Source: Streptoalloteichus hindustanus | GTDB lineage: Bacteria > Actinomycetota > Actinomycetes > Mycobacteriales > Pseudonocardiaceae | Direction of reading: 5' to 3' | DNA: 64,000 nt | NCBI RefSeq assembly: GCF_900129375.1 | Contig: NZ_FQVN01000004.1 | Span: 558,001-622,000, forward strand | Shown here: positions 12,345 to 21,415 of the stretch, in pieces | How the letters are laid out: every line of letters starts with the position of its first letter | How positions within the stretch are numbered: position 1 is the first letter of the stretch | Notes under the pieces: generated by a model | The model's database searches: none | The model's input: the letters and a program-made list of their open reading frames with translations, nothing else | Told to the model about the DNA's origin: nothing | Program-made: the position numbers and the translations under genes

Positions 12345-12503
12345 ATGTCCCGTCCCCGTGACGACCACGACCTCACCCGCCCTGACCTGGACGAGTCCGA
12401 CACCGACCGGGCGGGCGAGAACACCGAGCGCGGCTGGGAGCCCTACACCGAGCCCGAGGAGGGCCGCCCCGCCGAGGAGGACCAGGGCGACGTCGAGGGC
12501 TGA
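12345..12503 (+). CDS. Small acidic hypothetical protein
   Basis: A 52-aa highly charged protein (Asp/Glu/Arg-rich, no hydrophobic segment, containing YTEPEEGRPAEEDQGD). I do not recognise it; such proteins are probably disordered. It is accepted because an excellent ribosome binding site (CAGGGGG) precedes the ATG and a strong hairpin follows its stop. Confidence 0.55.
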   Translation: MSRPRDDHDLTRPDLDESDTDRAGENTERGWEPYTEPEEGRPAEEDQGDVEG

Positions 12504-12522
12504 GGTCCCCGGGACGCGCCGT

Positions 12523-12550
12523 GGCCCGGCCACCGGGTGGTGGCCGGGCC
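12523..12550 (+). terminator. Hairpin after small acidic protein
   Basis: Perfect 12-bp arms GGCCCGGCCACC / GGTGGCCGGGCC with a GGGT loop, 20 bases past the stop codon of the 52-aa gene. Likely transcription terminator. Confidence 0.65.
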
Positions 12551-12747
12551 GGGGAACGCGCCGCCGGGTGGGTCAGCGGGGTGGGTCGGTCCTGGTCGTG
12601 GCGGTCCCGCCCCGTCCGGTGATCACCCGGTCGTGACGGTCTGTCACCGTCCCGGCGCTCGATCACGCTGTCCCCGCGCCCCGACAATCCGAGTGCCCCG
12701 CCCGGGAAGGCCGGGCCGGGGGCGGGTCGGCGAGGGGACGGACACGC

Positions 12748-13161
12748 ATGAGGACGTGGTGGCGGTATCGACAGGCTCGGACCCTGGCCGCGATCGTGGT
12801 CGGCGCGGTGTGCTGGTGCGCCGCCCCGGCCGTGGCCTGTCCCCCGGCCTCGGCGACGGCCGTTCTGGCGGTGCCTCAGGAGGCCTACGACGCCTACGCC
12901 CGCTGGCGGGCGCGGGGCTGGCCGAGGGACCGCGGCTGGTACGACGTCGAGGGCCGGAAGTGCTTCGCTGGGGGCAGGTTCGGCAACCGGGAACAGCGGC
13001 TTCCCGCGGATGGCGACTACGTCGAGTACGACGTGCTGTGCCATCCGCGGGTGCCGCCCAACCGGGGGCCGCGGCGCATCGTGGTCGACTTCCGGCAGTC
13101 CCCACCGCTGGGCTACTACACCGCCGACCACTACCGCACCTTCGCGGCCTTCACCCCGTGA
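12748..13161 (+). CDS. Secreted guanyl-specific ribonuclease (RNase N1/T1 family)
   Basis: A 137-aa exported protein. Residues 1-30 form a signal peptide (positive RTWWRYRQAR, hydrophobic core, AVA cleavage region). The mature part matches microbial RNases such as RNase Sa: FGNREQRLP, YVEYDV with the likely catalytic Glu, NRGPRRIVVDF with the active-site Arg, and a final YYTADHYRTFAAF with the catalytic His. These enzymes cleave single-stranded RNA after G, outside the cell. The ATG follows GAGGGGACGG. Its 3' end overlaps the convergent efflux gene by 11 bp. No barstar-type inhibitor gene is visible nearby. Confidence 0.85.
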   Translation: MRTWWRYRQARTLAAIVVGAVCWCAAPAVACPPASATAVLAVPQEAYDAYARWRARGWPRDRGWYDVEGRKCFAGGRFGNREQRLPADGDYVEYDVLCHPRVPPNRGPRRIVVDFRQSPPLGYYTADHYRTFAAFTP

Positions 13162-14374
13162 CCACCCCCGCGCCGGCCGGCTCGGCCGCGGGCTCGACCG
13201 CGGGCGCGGTCCCGGCCGCCGGGGACCGGCGGCCGCGCGTGGCGGCGGCCAGCACGACCGCGACGAGGGTCGCCGCGCCCAGGGCGGCGCCGATCCAGGC
13301 CACCGACGGGTAGCCCAGGCCGCCGTCGATGGCCAGCCCGCCCAGCCACGGCCCTGCGGTGATGCCCACGTTGAACGCGGAGACGTTCACGCCCGTGGCC
13401 AGGGTCCGCGCGGAGCCGGCCAGGCTGAACACCCGGCTGTTGAACACGGGGTTGGTGGCGAAGCCGAACGCGCCGAGCAGGAAGGCCAGCACGACGACCA
13501 GCACCGGCTGGTGGGCGCCCAGCGCCAGCGCCACCGAGATGACGACCAGGCCCACCACGCCCACGTAGAGGGTGCCGAAGGGGCGGGCGTCGGCGTTGCG
13601 GGCGCCCACGCTGATGCCGAGGAACGCGCCGACGCCGTAGAGCCCCAGCACCGCGGGCACCCAGCTCTCGGGCAGGCCGGCGGTGTCGGTCAGCAGCGGG
13701 GCGAGGTAGCTGAAGGTGACCAGCAGGCCGCCGGTGGCCAGGGCGGTCATGGCGTAGGACAGCCACAGCCGGGGGTTGGCCAGGGCGCGCAGTTCGGTGC
13801 GCACCCGGGGGGTGTCCTCGGCCGCGGGGCGGCCGCCGGGGATGGTGGTCAGCACGCCGACCATGGCCAGGGCCGAGAGGATGGCCACGGCCCAGAACGC
13901 GCCCCGCCAGCCCAGGTGCTGGCCGATGACGGTGCCGGCCGGCAGGCCGAGGATGGTGGCCACGGTCAGGCCGCCGGCCACGATGCCCATCGCCTTGCCG
14001 CGCGCGTTGTCGGGGACCAGGCCGATCGCGGTGACGGTGGCCACCGCCCAGAACCCGGCGTAGACGAAGGCGCCCACCGCCCTGGTGACGAACAGCGTGG
14101 CGTAGTCGGGGGTCAGCGCGCCGGCGACGTGCGCGGCGATGAAGATCGCGAGGAAGGTCAGCAGCGCGGTGCGCCGGGGCCAGCGCAGGGTCACCATGGC
14201 CAGCACCGGGGCGCCCACCAGCATGCCCATGGCGAAGGCGGAGATCAGCAGGCCCGCGTCGGGGATGGACACGCCCAGGTCGGTGGCCAGTTGGGGGAGC
14301 AGGCCGGCGAGCATGAGCTCGGAGGTGCCCTGGGCGAAGATCGACAGGCCCAGGACGTAGACGGCCAGGGGCAT
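13151..14374 (-). CDS. Cmx/CmrA-type chloramphenicol efflux MFS transporter
   Basis: A 407-aa membrane protein with 12 predicted helices. The N-terminus (YVLGLSIFAQGTSELMLAGL, GVSIPDAGLLISAFAMGMLV) closely follows the Cmx/CmrA drug exporters of actinobacteria. These are proton-driven antiporters that pump chloramphenicol-like compounds out. The ATG at 14374 has AAGGAG spaced well upstream. Immediately before that site lies a 17-bp element also present before the upstream TetR gene, so the pump is probably repressed by that regulator and induced by its ligand. Gene order and strand suggest a regulator-pump pair. Confidence 0.88.
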   Translation of the reverse strand: MPLAVYVLGLSIFAQGTSELMLAGLLPQLATDLGVSIPDAGLLISAFAMGMLVGAPVLAMVTLRWPRRTALLTFLAIFIAAHVAGALTPDYATLFVTRAVGAFVYAGFWAVATVTAIGLVPDNARGKAMGIVAGGLTVATILGLPAGTVIGQHLGWRGAFWAVAILSALAMVGVLTTIPGGRPAAEDTPRVRTELRALANPRLWLSYAMTALATGGLLVTFSYLAPLLTDTAGLPESWVPAVLGLYGVGAFLGISVGARNADARPFGTLYVGVVGLVVISVALALGAHQPVLVVVLAFLLGAFGFATNPVFNSRVFSLAGSARTLATGVNVSAFNVGITAGPWLGGLAIDGGLGYPSVAWIGAALGAATLVAVVLAAATRGRRSPAAGTAPAVEPAAEPAGAGVVTG

Positions 14375-14388
14375 CGGGTCAACTCCTT

Positions 14389-14405
14389 GTTTTGGATAGA
14401 TCAGT
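14389..14405 (-). promoter_or_regulatory. Putative TetR operator before the efflux gene
   Basis: On the minus strand this reads ACTGATCTATCCAAAAC, and it directly abuts the AAGGAG ribosome binding site of the efflux gene. It matches the element at 15085-15101 in 14 of 17 positions (ACTGA-N3-ATCCAAAAC), supporting one regulator acting at both promoters. Confidence 0.6.
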
Positions 14406-14495
14406 TCAAAATTCGGGCAGAAAAACTCAGACAGACAGACCAGAAGGGATCGACGAGGTCAGGACACGGTCATCGGCGCCTTCGGGCGCCCCGCC

Positions 14496-15068
14496 TCAGA
14501 GCGCGGCGAGCACGGAGGTGGCCACCGCCTCCAGGGCGGACCGGTCCGCGCCCGAGCGGGCCAGCACGACCAGCCCGGTGATCGAGGAGATCACGAAGTG
14601 CGCGAGCTGGCGCGGGTCCCGGTCGGCGGCGATCTCCCCGGCGCGGCGGCCGGCCTCCAACGCCACCCGCAGCGCCTCCAACCGCCGGTCGTAGTCCCTG
14701 GCCAGCAGCGCGGCGATCCGGGAGTCCTTCGGCGCCAGCTCGACCATCGCGTTGACCACCAGACAGCCCACCGGGTCCTCCGGCTCGCCGTCCACGGCCC
14801 GCCACAGCAGGACGCGCACCTTCTCCCGCACCGGCCGCGCGCTCGCCAGCACCGCCTCCGCCGCCGTGGACTTGGTCTCCATGTAGCGGACCAGGGCCTT
14901 CTCGAACAGGTCGTGCTTGCTGGCGAAGGTGTTGTAGACGCTGCTGCGCCCCAGGCCGGTGGCCGCGCACAGGTCCTGGGTCGAGGTCGCCTCGTAGCCG
15001 GCGGCCCAGAAGGCGCGCATGGCCGCCTCCACCGCTCGCTCCTCGTCGAAGGTCCTCGGTCGCGCCAT
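14496..15068 (-). CDS. TetR/AcrR-family regulator of the efflux pump
   Basis: A 190-aa TetR-type repressor. The N-terminal helix-turn-helix is ARPRTFDEERAVEAAMRAF through YEATSTQDLCAATGLGRSSVYNTFASK (residues about 2-52); the rest is a helical ligand-binding and dimerisation domain with a TetR_C-like end. This subfamily, with TQDLCxATGLGRSSVYN, often sits beside MFS drug pumps. The ATG at 15068 has an operator-like 17-mer about 20 bases upstream, so the gene is probably autoregulated along with the downstream pump, from which a 120-bp gap separates it. Confidence 0.88.
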   Translation of the reverse strand: MARPRTFDEERAVEAAMRAFWAAGYEATSTQDLCAATGLGRSSVYNTFASKHDLFEKALVRYMETKSTAAEAVLASARPVREKVRVLLWRAVDGEPEDPVGCLVVNAMVELAPKDSRIAALLARDYDRRLEALRVALEAGRRAGEIAADRDPRQLAHFVISSITGLVVLARSGADRSALEAVATSVLAAL

Positions 15069-15084
15069 GATCCGTACTCTAACC

Positions 15085-15101
15085 GTTTTGGATCAGTCAG
15101 T
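15085..15101 (-). promoter_or_regulatory. Putative TetR autoregulatory operator
   Basis: Minus strand ACTGACTGATCCAAAAC, starting 17 bases before the regulator's ATG. It shares ACTGA-N3-ATCCAAAAC with the copy in front of the efflux gene. Confidence 0.6.
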
Positions 15102-15162
15102 GCAATACCCGGGGGGTGGGCGCCGGAGGACGTGCTGCCGTCCGAGCCGACCGCGCCGGCGG

Positions 15163-15915
15163 CTAGTCGGCGCGCAGGACGAAGAACAGGAAGGACGGGG
15201 CGGTCGCGAGCAGGGGGAACTCGTCGGGGAACAGCTCGCGGGCGGCCGGCACGGGCTGGGGCTCGCCGATGACCGAGACCCGGAAGCCGGCCGCGGTGAA
15301 GGCGTCGGTCATCGCGTGCAGCGGCCGGTGCCAGTAGGTCACCGGGGCGACCTGGCCGCTCATGGACCACTCCTCGGTCACGACGGCGGTCGCGAAGTAG
15401 TCGGGCCGGCGCCCGGCCAGCCGCGCGACGCAGTACTCGGCCAGGGGATGGCAGACCGAGGCGATGAGCCGACCGCCGGTCCGCAGCACGCGCCGCAGCT
15501 CGGCCAGCGTCGGACCCCAGTCCCGCAGGTAGTGCAGCACCAGGGACGACACCACGTCGTCGAACGCGCCGTCGGGGAAGGGCAGCGGGTCGGCCAGGTC
15601 GACGACCCGCAGGTCCGCCTCGGCGCCCAGCCGCCGCCGCGCCAGCTCCAACATCCGGGGACTCGCGTCGACGCCGGTCACCGCCGCGCCCCGCTCGCGC
15701 AGCGCCTGAAACAGCGGGCCCGAGCCGCAGCCGGCGTCGAGAATCCGCCGGCCGCGCACGTCCCCGGCGAGCTCCAGCGTCGCGGGCCGCTCGTAGTACG
15801 CGTTCAGGAGGCTGGTCTCGTTCTCGGCCGAGTACGCCTCGGCGAAGCTGTCGTAGTCGTAGCCTCGCCGCGCCGCCTGGGAGTCTTCCTCGGGAACAGA
15901 AGGCATGCGCCCCAT
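15163..15915 (-). CDS. Class I SAM-dependent methyltransferase
   Basis: A 250-aa soluble methyltransferase. Motif I is RRILDAGCGSGPLFQALRERG, motif II VTGVDASPRMLELARRRL, and DDVVSSLVLHYLRDW corresponds to the post-motif strand; EEWSMSGQVAPVTYWHRPLH and AGFRVSVIGEPQP continue the Methyltransf_11/25 pattern of UbiE-like small-molecule methyltransferases. The substrate is unknown. ATG codons at 15915 and 15906 are both possible starts; a GGGAGGAGG lies about 20 bases upstream of the first. Confidence 0.85.
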   Translation of the reverse strand: MGRMPSVPEEDSQAARRGYDYDSFAEAYSAENETSLLNAYYERPATLELAGDVRGRRILDAGCGSGPLFQALRERGAAVTGVDASPRMLELARRRLGAEADLRVVDLADPLPFPDGAFDDVVSSLVLHYLRDWGPTLAELRRVLRTGGRLIASVCHPLAEYCVARLAGRRPDYFATAVVTEEWSMSGQVAPVTYWHRPLHAMTDAFTAAGFRVSVIGEPQPVPAARELFPDEFPLLATAPSFLFFVLRAD

Positions 15916-16153
15916 CGTGGCACCGCGGCCTGCCCACCTCCTCCCGGCACACCAGCGGTGACGCGAACGGCCGCGAACCGGCCAGCCCAGCCGGGCGTCT
16001 CCGCCCGGCTCCTCTCGCCGGAGCCGACGGGCGACCACGCGGCACGTCACCCCTTCTGGCGCAGGGTCGGCCAGGTTCCCGTCACGTCCTGTTCATTTAC
16101 TTGCGACCGTTCACACCTGTCGCGCGTCAGCGAGGTCGACTTTCCTGGCAGCC

Positions 16154-18268
16154 ATGTCCCAGACCTCGCGTCGCCGCTTCCTCGGGATGGGCGCCGGCGT
16201 GGTCGGCGCGGCCGCCGCCGGCTCGCTGCTGCCACCCTCGGTCCACCGGGCGCTGGCCATGCCCGTCCGCCCCGGCGGCCTGCGCGCGATCGAACACGTG
16301 GTCGTGCTGATGCAGGAGAACCGCTCGTTCGACCACTACTTCGGAACGCTGCGCGGGGTGCGCGGCTTCGGCGACCGCAACGCCCTCACCCTGCCGAACG
16401 GGCAGCCGGTGTTCCAGCAGCCCCGCACGGCCGGCGGGTCGGTGCTGCCCTTCCCGGTGCGCCAGGCGGCCAGGGACAGCGACCGCCCCGAGGGCGCCAT
16501 CCACTACATCGGGGACCTGGACCACAGTTGGGCCGGCGGCCACCGGGCGTGGTCGAAGGGCTGGCTGGACAACTGGGTCAACGCCAAGACCGCCGCGACC
16601 ATGGCCTACTACGACCGGCGTGACCTGCCGTTCCACCACGAGCTGGCCGACACCTTCACCCTCTGCGACGCCTACCACTGCTCGGTGATGGGGGCGACCA
16701 ACCCCAACCGGATGTACCTGATGACCGGCACCGTCGGGTACGAGCCGGCGCCCCACCACCGCAAGCGGGCCGTGGAGAACGACGCCTACGCCGAGGACCG
16801 GCACGCCGGCTACGCCTGGACCACCTACCCCGAGCGCCTGGAGCGGGCCGGCGTGAGCTGGCGGGTCTACCAGGAGTGGGACAACTTCCAGGACAACGCG
16901 CTGGAGTTCTTCGTCCGGTTCAAGGAGATCGCGCGCCAGGCCCTGGTCCCGGCCGGCGGGCACCGCAGCCTGGACACCTTCTACGGCACGCTGCGCGCCG
17001 CCTCCCCCGCCGAACAACAGCGGATGCTCGCGGCCCTGGAGGAGGGCGTCGCGCGGCTGGACCCGGCCGATCGCCGCCTCTACGAGCGCGGGCTGCGCCG
17101 GGTGCCCTCCGGGCAGCTCGCCGCGCGGTTCCGGGCCGACGTGGCCTCCGGCGCGCTGCCCGCGGTCTCCTACCTCGTGCCCTCCGCCGCGGACTCCGAG
17201 CACCCCGGCGCGTCCTCGCCCGCCGCCAGCGCCACGATCACCTACCAGGTGCTGGACGCGCTGGCCGCCCACCCCGAGGTCTGGTCCCGCACCGCGCTGC
17301 TGATCAACTACGACGAGAACGACGGCTACTTCGACCACGTGCCGCCCCCGGTGCCGCCCGACGGCACCGCCGACGAGTTCGTCGACGGCCTGCCGATCGG
17401 CCTGGGCTTCCGCGTGCCGATGATCGTGGTGTCCCCGTGGACCGTCGGCGGCTGGGTCTGCTCGGAGGTCTTCGACCACACCTCGGTGCTGCGGTTCCTG
17501 GAGCGGTGGCTGGGCGTGCGCGAGGACAACATCAGCGCGTGGCGCCGCACCGTGGTGGGCGACCTGACCGGCGCCTTCGACTTCGAACGACACCAGCGGC
17601 AACCCGCCCTCGACCAACCGGAGGCCACCCCGCCGGCGACACCCCGCTGGCGCCCCTCACCCCCCGCCGAGCAGCACATGCCGGTCCAGGAGCCGGGCAC
17701 CCGGCCGGCCCGCCCCCTGCCCTACCAGCCCAACGCCTGGTGCCGCCTGGAGGCCTCGGAGCACACGCTGGTCGTGGACATGACCAATGACGGCGAGTCC
17801 AGCGCGCACCTGGCGATCTACCCCTACGCCGGCGAGTTCGACCACCCGCGCCACCGGGACGTGCGGGGCGGGCACACCGAGACGGTGCCGCTCCGGGGCG
17901 ACCGCTACCACCTGGCGGTGCTCGGCCCCAACGGCTTCCGCCGGGAGTTCGCCGGGCCGACCTCCGGCGTCGGCGCGGACGCCGAGGTGCGCGCCCGCGC
18001 CGAACGGCACGAACGCCGACTGGTCTTCAGCCTCACCAACAGGGGAACCTCGCCGGTGACCTTCGAGCTGCGCGCCGCCGAGGACACCGCCGACCAGACC
18101 CTGGCCCTCGGGCCCCGCGCGGTGCGCGTGCACGCCGGCCAGCGACGCGACGTGTCCTGGCCGACCAACGGCACCCGAGGCTGGTACGACCTGGAGATCC
18201 ACCTGGCCGAGGACAAGGGGTTCCGCCAGCGGTTCGCCGGACGGGTCGAGAACGGCCAACCAGGCTGA
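16154..18268 (+). CDS. Tat-exported phosphocholine-specific phospholipase C
   Basis: A 704-aa secreted enzyme. The N-terminus has a twin-arginine signal (SRRRFLGMGAG, then a hydrophobic stretch to about residue 36). The catalytic domain (about 40-470) matches the bacterial non-haemolytic PLC/acid phosphatase family: HVVVLMQENRSFDHYFGTL (Asn-Arg-Ser-Phe-Asp-His motif), DAYHCSVMGATNPNRMYLMTG, and INYDENDGYFDHVPPP. Two C-terminal DUF756-like beta domains follow (about 520-700; SAHLAIYPYAGEF and WYDLEIHLAEDKGFRQRFAG). It hydrolyses phosphatidylcholine or sphingomyelin outside the cell and is often phosphate-regulated. It is a single gene. Confidence 0.92.
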   Translation: MSQTSRRRFLGMGAGVVGAAAAGSLLPPSVHRALAMPVRPGGLRAIEHVVVLMQENRSFDHYFGTLRGVRGFGDRNALTLPNGQPVFQQPRTAGGSVLPFPVRQAARDSDRPEGAIHYIGDLDHSWAGGHRAWSKGWLDNWVNAKTAATMAYYDRRDLPFHHELADTFTLCDAYHCSVMGATNPNRMYLMTGTVGYEPAPHHRKRAVENDAYAEDRHAGYAWTTYPERLERAGVSWRVYQEWDNFQDNALEFFVRFKEIARQALVPAGGHRSLDTFYGTLRAASPAEQQRMLAALEEGVARLDPADRRLYERGLRRVPSGQLAARFRADVASGALPAVSYLVPSAADSEHPGASSPAASATITYQVLDALAAHPEVWSRTALLINYDENDGYFDHVPPPVPPDGTADEFVDGLPIGLGFRVPMIVVSPWTVGGWVCSEVFDHTSVLRFLERWLGVREDNISAWRRTVVGDLTGAFDFERHQRQPALDQPEATPPATPRWRPSPPAEQHMPVQEPGTRPARPLPYQPNAWCRLEASEHTLVVDMTNDGESSAHLAIYPYAGEFDHPRHRDVRGGHTETVPLRGDRYHLAVLGPNGFRREFAGPTSGVGADAEVRARAERHERRLVFSLTNRGTSPVTFELRAAEDTADQTLALGPRAVRVHAGQRRDVSWPTNGTRGWYDLEIHLAEDKGFRQRFAGRVENGQPG

Positions 18269-19038
18269 CCCGCGGCGCGCCGCCCGCCCCTCGGGGGTCG
18301 GGTCGGCGGTAGTCCCCGCACGACCCGGACAACTCCGGGCACCACCGCGCCCGAGCGCAACCGGCCGGTGGACGCCCCGAACCCGAGCCGCCGCGCGTCC
18401 ACCACGGCGCGCCGCCCATGGACCATGGCAGCCCCATGCGAGGCCGTGGGACCAACCCCGGAGGCGAACGCTGGGGCATATGGCACGCCGGAACCCGTGC
18501 CGCCCCCTCGGCACCGCCCACCGCGCGCTGAGGGGTACGGCCCTTCTTGTGCCTTGGATGAGGGCCAGTCGCGCGGCGGTGCCCCCGGTTGTGGGTGGAC
18601 TCGTGCCCCTCCAGGTCGAGTCGCGGCTCGGAGTTCGCCGGCCGGGAAGTCCGAGCCGATGTCGGAGGTCCTCGGTTGCTCGTCCGGCGTGACCAGCGTC
18701 AACCGCGGCCGAGGCGTTGGCGCTCATGGACGACGAGGGAGCTGCGACACCGCAGGCGCTCTATCTCCCGGGCCAGCGCCACGGCGTTGTCCAGCTCAGC
18801 TCGGTCGCCCGTCAGTGCGGGGTTGCTCTTCTACTAGAGGCACGCGCCGACCGGCGGTCGACCGACCCCGTCCAGAACACCCCACATGCTCACCGGCGCG
18901 ACGGCCGCACCCTGGCCACCCGAATCCGGCACCGGTGTGGTGCCTGCCGGTGGTAACCAGCAGTGACACGGGCTCGTGGCAGCCTTCCGGCGTGTTCCGG
19001 CCGTGCCCGGGTTCCCCGGGGAACAGTGGGACGAGGGG
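18269..19038. other. 770-bp stretch without a supported gene
   Basis: No open frame here has a ribosome binding site and family features. A minus-strand frame near 18725-18815 reads like a helix (GDRAELDNAVALAREIERLR), then stops, and may be a remnant of a lost coding sequence. Base composition stays high in G+C with no strong repeat. Confidence 0.4.
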
Positions 19039-19962
19039 TTATCGGAGTGCCGGCGCCGTCCCGGCGGATGCCGTCTCCCCCACCCGGTCGACGTCCCACA
19101 CCGGCTGGAGCATGTGCCAGTCCTGGGGTCGCTGCGCGATCGCGGCGGAGAAGGTGTCGGCCAGCGCCTGCGTCGCGGGCACCACGTCCTGCCGGCCGCA
19201 CACCGGCACCGGCGGGGAGAAGGTGACCGTCCAGCCGCCGTCGTCGGTGAAGGACACCGCGGTCGCGATCAGGGCCGCGCCGGTGGCCGCCGCCAGCCGC
19301 GCGGGACCGGCCGGCAGGTGCGCGGGTTCCCCGAAGAAGGACACCTCCACCCCGTCGCCGGCCAGGTCGCGGTCGGCCAGCAGGCACACGACCCGGTTCT
19401 CCCGCAGCCGCCGCGCCGCCAGCACCGCCGCGGACTCCCCGCCGGTCAGCGGCACCACCTCGAACCCCCACGACCGCCGGTGGTCGACGAACCGCTGGTA
19501 CACCGCCTCCGGGCGCAGCCGCTCCACCACGGTGGTGAACCCGCCCAGGCGCGCCGCCAGCCAGACCCCGGCCACGTCCCAGTTGCCCATGTGCGGCAAC
19601 GCCAGCACCGCGCCCGCGCCCCGGGCCAGGGCGACGTCCAGGTGCTCCCGCCCCACCACCCGCGCGGCCACGGCCTCGCACAGCCGACTCCGGTCTTCCG
19701 AGGGCAGCCGGAACACCTCGCACCAGTAGCGGCCGTAGGAGCGCATCGCCGCGGCCACCAGCTCGTCCATCGCGTCGGCGGTGGCCGTGGGGCGCACCCG
19801 GGCGAGGTTGCGCCGCAGCTGCCGGACTCCCCGGCCGCCCACCCGGGCCGCCAGGGCGCCCGCGCCCTGGAAGATCCGCTGCGCCAGGCCCTCGGGCAGC
19901 GCCCCCGCCACCTGCCAGCCCGCGGCGTGGGCCGCCTCCACCATCCTCGCCCGCACGTCCAT
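19039..19962 (-). CDS. Phosphatidylinositol mannoside acyltransferase-like protein (LPLAT/HtrB family)
   Basis: A 307-aa membrane-associated acyltransferase of the LpxL/HtrB fold. The catalytic H-x4-D motif is seen in LALPHMGNWDVAGVWLA; LRENRVVCLLADRDL and GVEVSFFGEPAHLPAGPARLA match the substrate-binding segments, and HMLQPVWDVDR is the usual C-terminal motif of mycobacterial PatA-like enzymes. PatA adds a fatty acyl chain to phosphatidylinositol mannosides in the inner membrane, and this context fits a mycolata-related actinomycete. It lacks the usual neighbours (pgsA, pimA), so it may be a second copy with another acceptor. Confidence 0.82.
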   Translation of the reverse strand: MDVRARMVEAAHAAGWQVAGALPEGLAQRIFQGAGALAARVGGRGVRQLRRNLARVRPTATADAMDELVAAAMRSYGRYWCEVFRLPSEDRSRLCEAVAARVVGREHLDVALARGAGAVLALPHMGNWDVAGVWLAARLGGFTTVVERLRPEAVYQRFVDHRRSWGFEVVPLTGGESAAVLAARRLRENRVVCLLADRDLAGDGVEVSFFGEPAHLPAGPARLAAATGAALIATAVSFTDDGGWTVTFSPPVPVCGRQDVVPATQALADTFSAAIAQRPQDWHMLQPVWDVDRVGETASAGTAPALR

Positions 19963-20165
19963 CTCGGCACCCCGTTTTCGATGCGGTCGCCCGCCGTCGC
20001 CGGCCAGACCAGGACGCTCCAGTACTGCCCCGTGACGGGGACACCCGAACCCCGGACGCGGAGTTCACCTCATCGGGCGCACCGCGCCGGCGACCGCGAC
20101 GACCGGTGACCCACCCCCGCCCCCTCCCACCCCTGAACTCTCACCCTCAACCCAAGGTTGACCAC

Positions 20166-20212
20166 CCCTCCAGTGGAGGTTGAGACATACCGTCTCAACC
20201 TCCACTGGAGGG
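20166..20212. terminator. Long perfect hairpin
   Basis: Perfect 21-bp arms (20166-20186 and 20192-20212) around a 5-base loop, located 24 bases after the stop of the minus-strand MFS gene. Strong intrinsic terminator candidate for the DeoR-MFS operon. Confidence 0.8.
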
Positions 20213-20236
20213 TGTGGGTTGGGTGATCACCGCAGG

Positions 20237-21415
20237 TCAGGACCGGTCCCGCAACGACCGCGCGCCCACCGCGATCGCCGCGGCCAACACCGGCAACACC
20301 GTCAACGCCAACGGCAACGACGACAGGTGCGCCAACCCCCCGATCGCCGGCGGACCGAGCAGGAACCCGATCCACCCCGCCGAGGCCACCGCCGCCAGCG
20401 CCTGCCCGGGGTGACTGCCCGGCAACGACCCGGCCGCGCTGAACACCACCGGCACCAGACACGACAGCCCCAACCCCAACGCGGCGAAACCCACCAGGGC
20501 CACCCACGGATGCCCCACCGCCAACGTCACCGCGGTCCCCACCGCCGCCGTCGCCGACAGCACCGCGACCACCCGCACCCGGCCGTGCCGCGCCACCCAC
20601 CGGTCCCCCATCCACCGGCCGACGAACATCGCCGTCGCGAACGCGCCGTAGCCCACCCCGGCCAACGCGGCCGGCGCGCCCACGTTGTCCCGCAGGTACA
20701 CCGCGGTCCAGTCCCCCGCGGCCCCCTCGCACAACAACGCGGCGAAGACGATCCCCGCCAACGGCAACAACCCCCGCTGCCGCCACGGCGCCACGAACCG
20801 GTGCTGGTCATCACCCGCGACCTCGTCGGCCCGCATCGGCCGCACCAGCACCGGCGCGGCCACCACCGCCACCGCGCCGACCGCCGCCAGCTGCGCGGCC
20901 AACGACACCCCCAGGGACAGCCCCGCCATCCCCAGCCCGATCCCGGCCACCGACCCCAGGCTCCAGTACGCGTGGAACCCCGACATCAACGGCCGCCCGT
21001 ACCCCCGCTCGACCGCCACCGCCTGCGCGTTCATCGCCACGTCCAACGCGCCCTGGAACGCGCCCCACACCGTCAGCGCCGCGAACAACGCCACCGCCGA
21101 ACCCGCCAACCCCAACAGCGGAGCCGCCAGCGCGTACCCCACCAACGCCACCCCGGTCACCCGCCGACTGCCCCACCGGGCCAACGCCGGACTGGTCACC
21201 AGCATCGCCAACACCGAGCCCAGCGGAGCGCCCAGCAACGTGGCGCCCAACGTGCCCTCGTGCAACCCCAACTGGTCCTTGACCTCGGGGACGTGCGGCG
21301 TCCACGACGCGAAGACCGCCGCGTGCAGCCCGAACACCACCGCCGTAGCCCACCGCGCCGCCCGCGGCGGATCGAGCGGACGCGCGGCGCCCACGGGCGC
21401 GTTCACCTCAGACAC
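20237..21415 (-). CDS. MFS transporter co-transcribed with DeoR regulator
   Basis: A 392-aa, about 12-helix transporter. It belongs to the MFS group with AFASWTPHVPEVKDQLGL at the N-terminus and MSGFHAYWSLGSVAGIGLG in the middle (YbjJ/fucose-permease-like, often annotated as sugar or drug transporter). The start codon overlaps the end of the DeoR gene by 8 bp, so the two form one operon and are translationally coupled. The DeoR context suggests a sugar or sugar-phosphate-linked substrate, but this is inference. Confidence 0.85.
   Translation of the reverse strand: MSEVNAPVGAARPLDPPRAARWATAVVFGLHAAVFASWTPHVPEVKDQLGLHEGTLGATLLGAPLGSVLAMLVTSPALARWGSRRVTGVALVGYALAAPLLGLAGSAVALFAALTVWGAFQGALDVAMNAQAVAVERGYGRPLMSGFHAYWSLGSVAGIGLGMAGLSLGVSLAAQLAAVGAVAVVAAPVLVRPMRADEVAGDDQHRFVAPWRQRGLLPLAGIVFAALLCEGAAGDWTAVYLRDNVGAPAALAGVGYGAFATAMFVGRWMGDRWVARHGRVRVVAVLSATAAVGTAVTLAVGHPWVALVGFAALGLGLSCLVPVVFSAAGSLPGSHPGQALAAVASAGWIGFLLGPPAIGGLAHLSSLPLALTVLPVLAAAIAVGARSLRDRS

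Noticed and set aside
13010-14581. 523-codon plus-strand frame
   Set aside because: Shadow of the Cmx-type transporter; Gln/His/Gly-rich with no features.
18368-19729. 453-codon plus-strand frame
   Set aside because: Mostly antisense to the PIM acyltransferase and biased to Ser/Arg/Pro.
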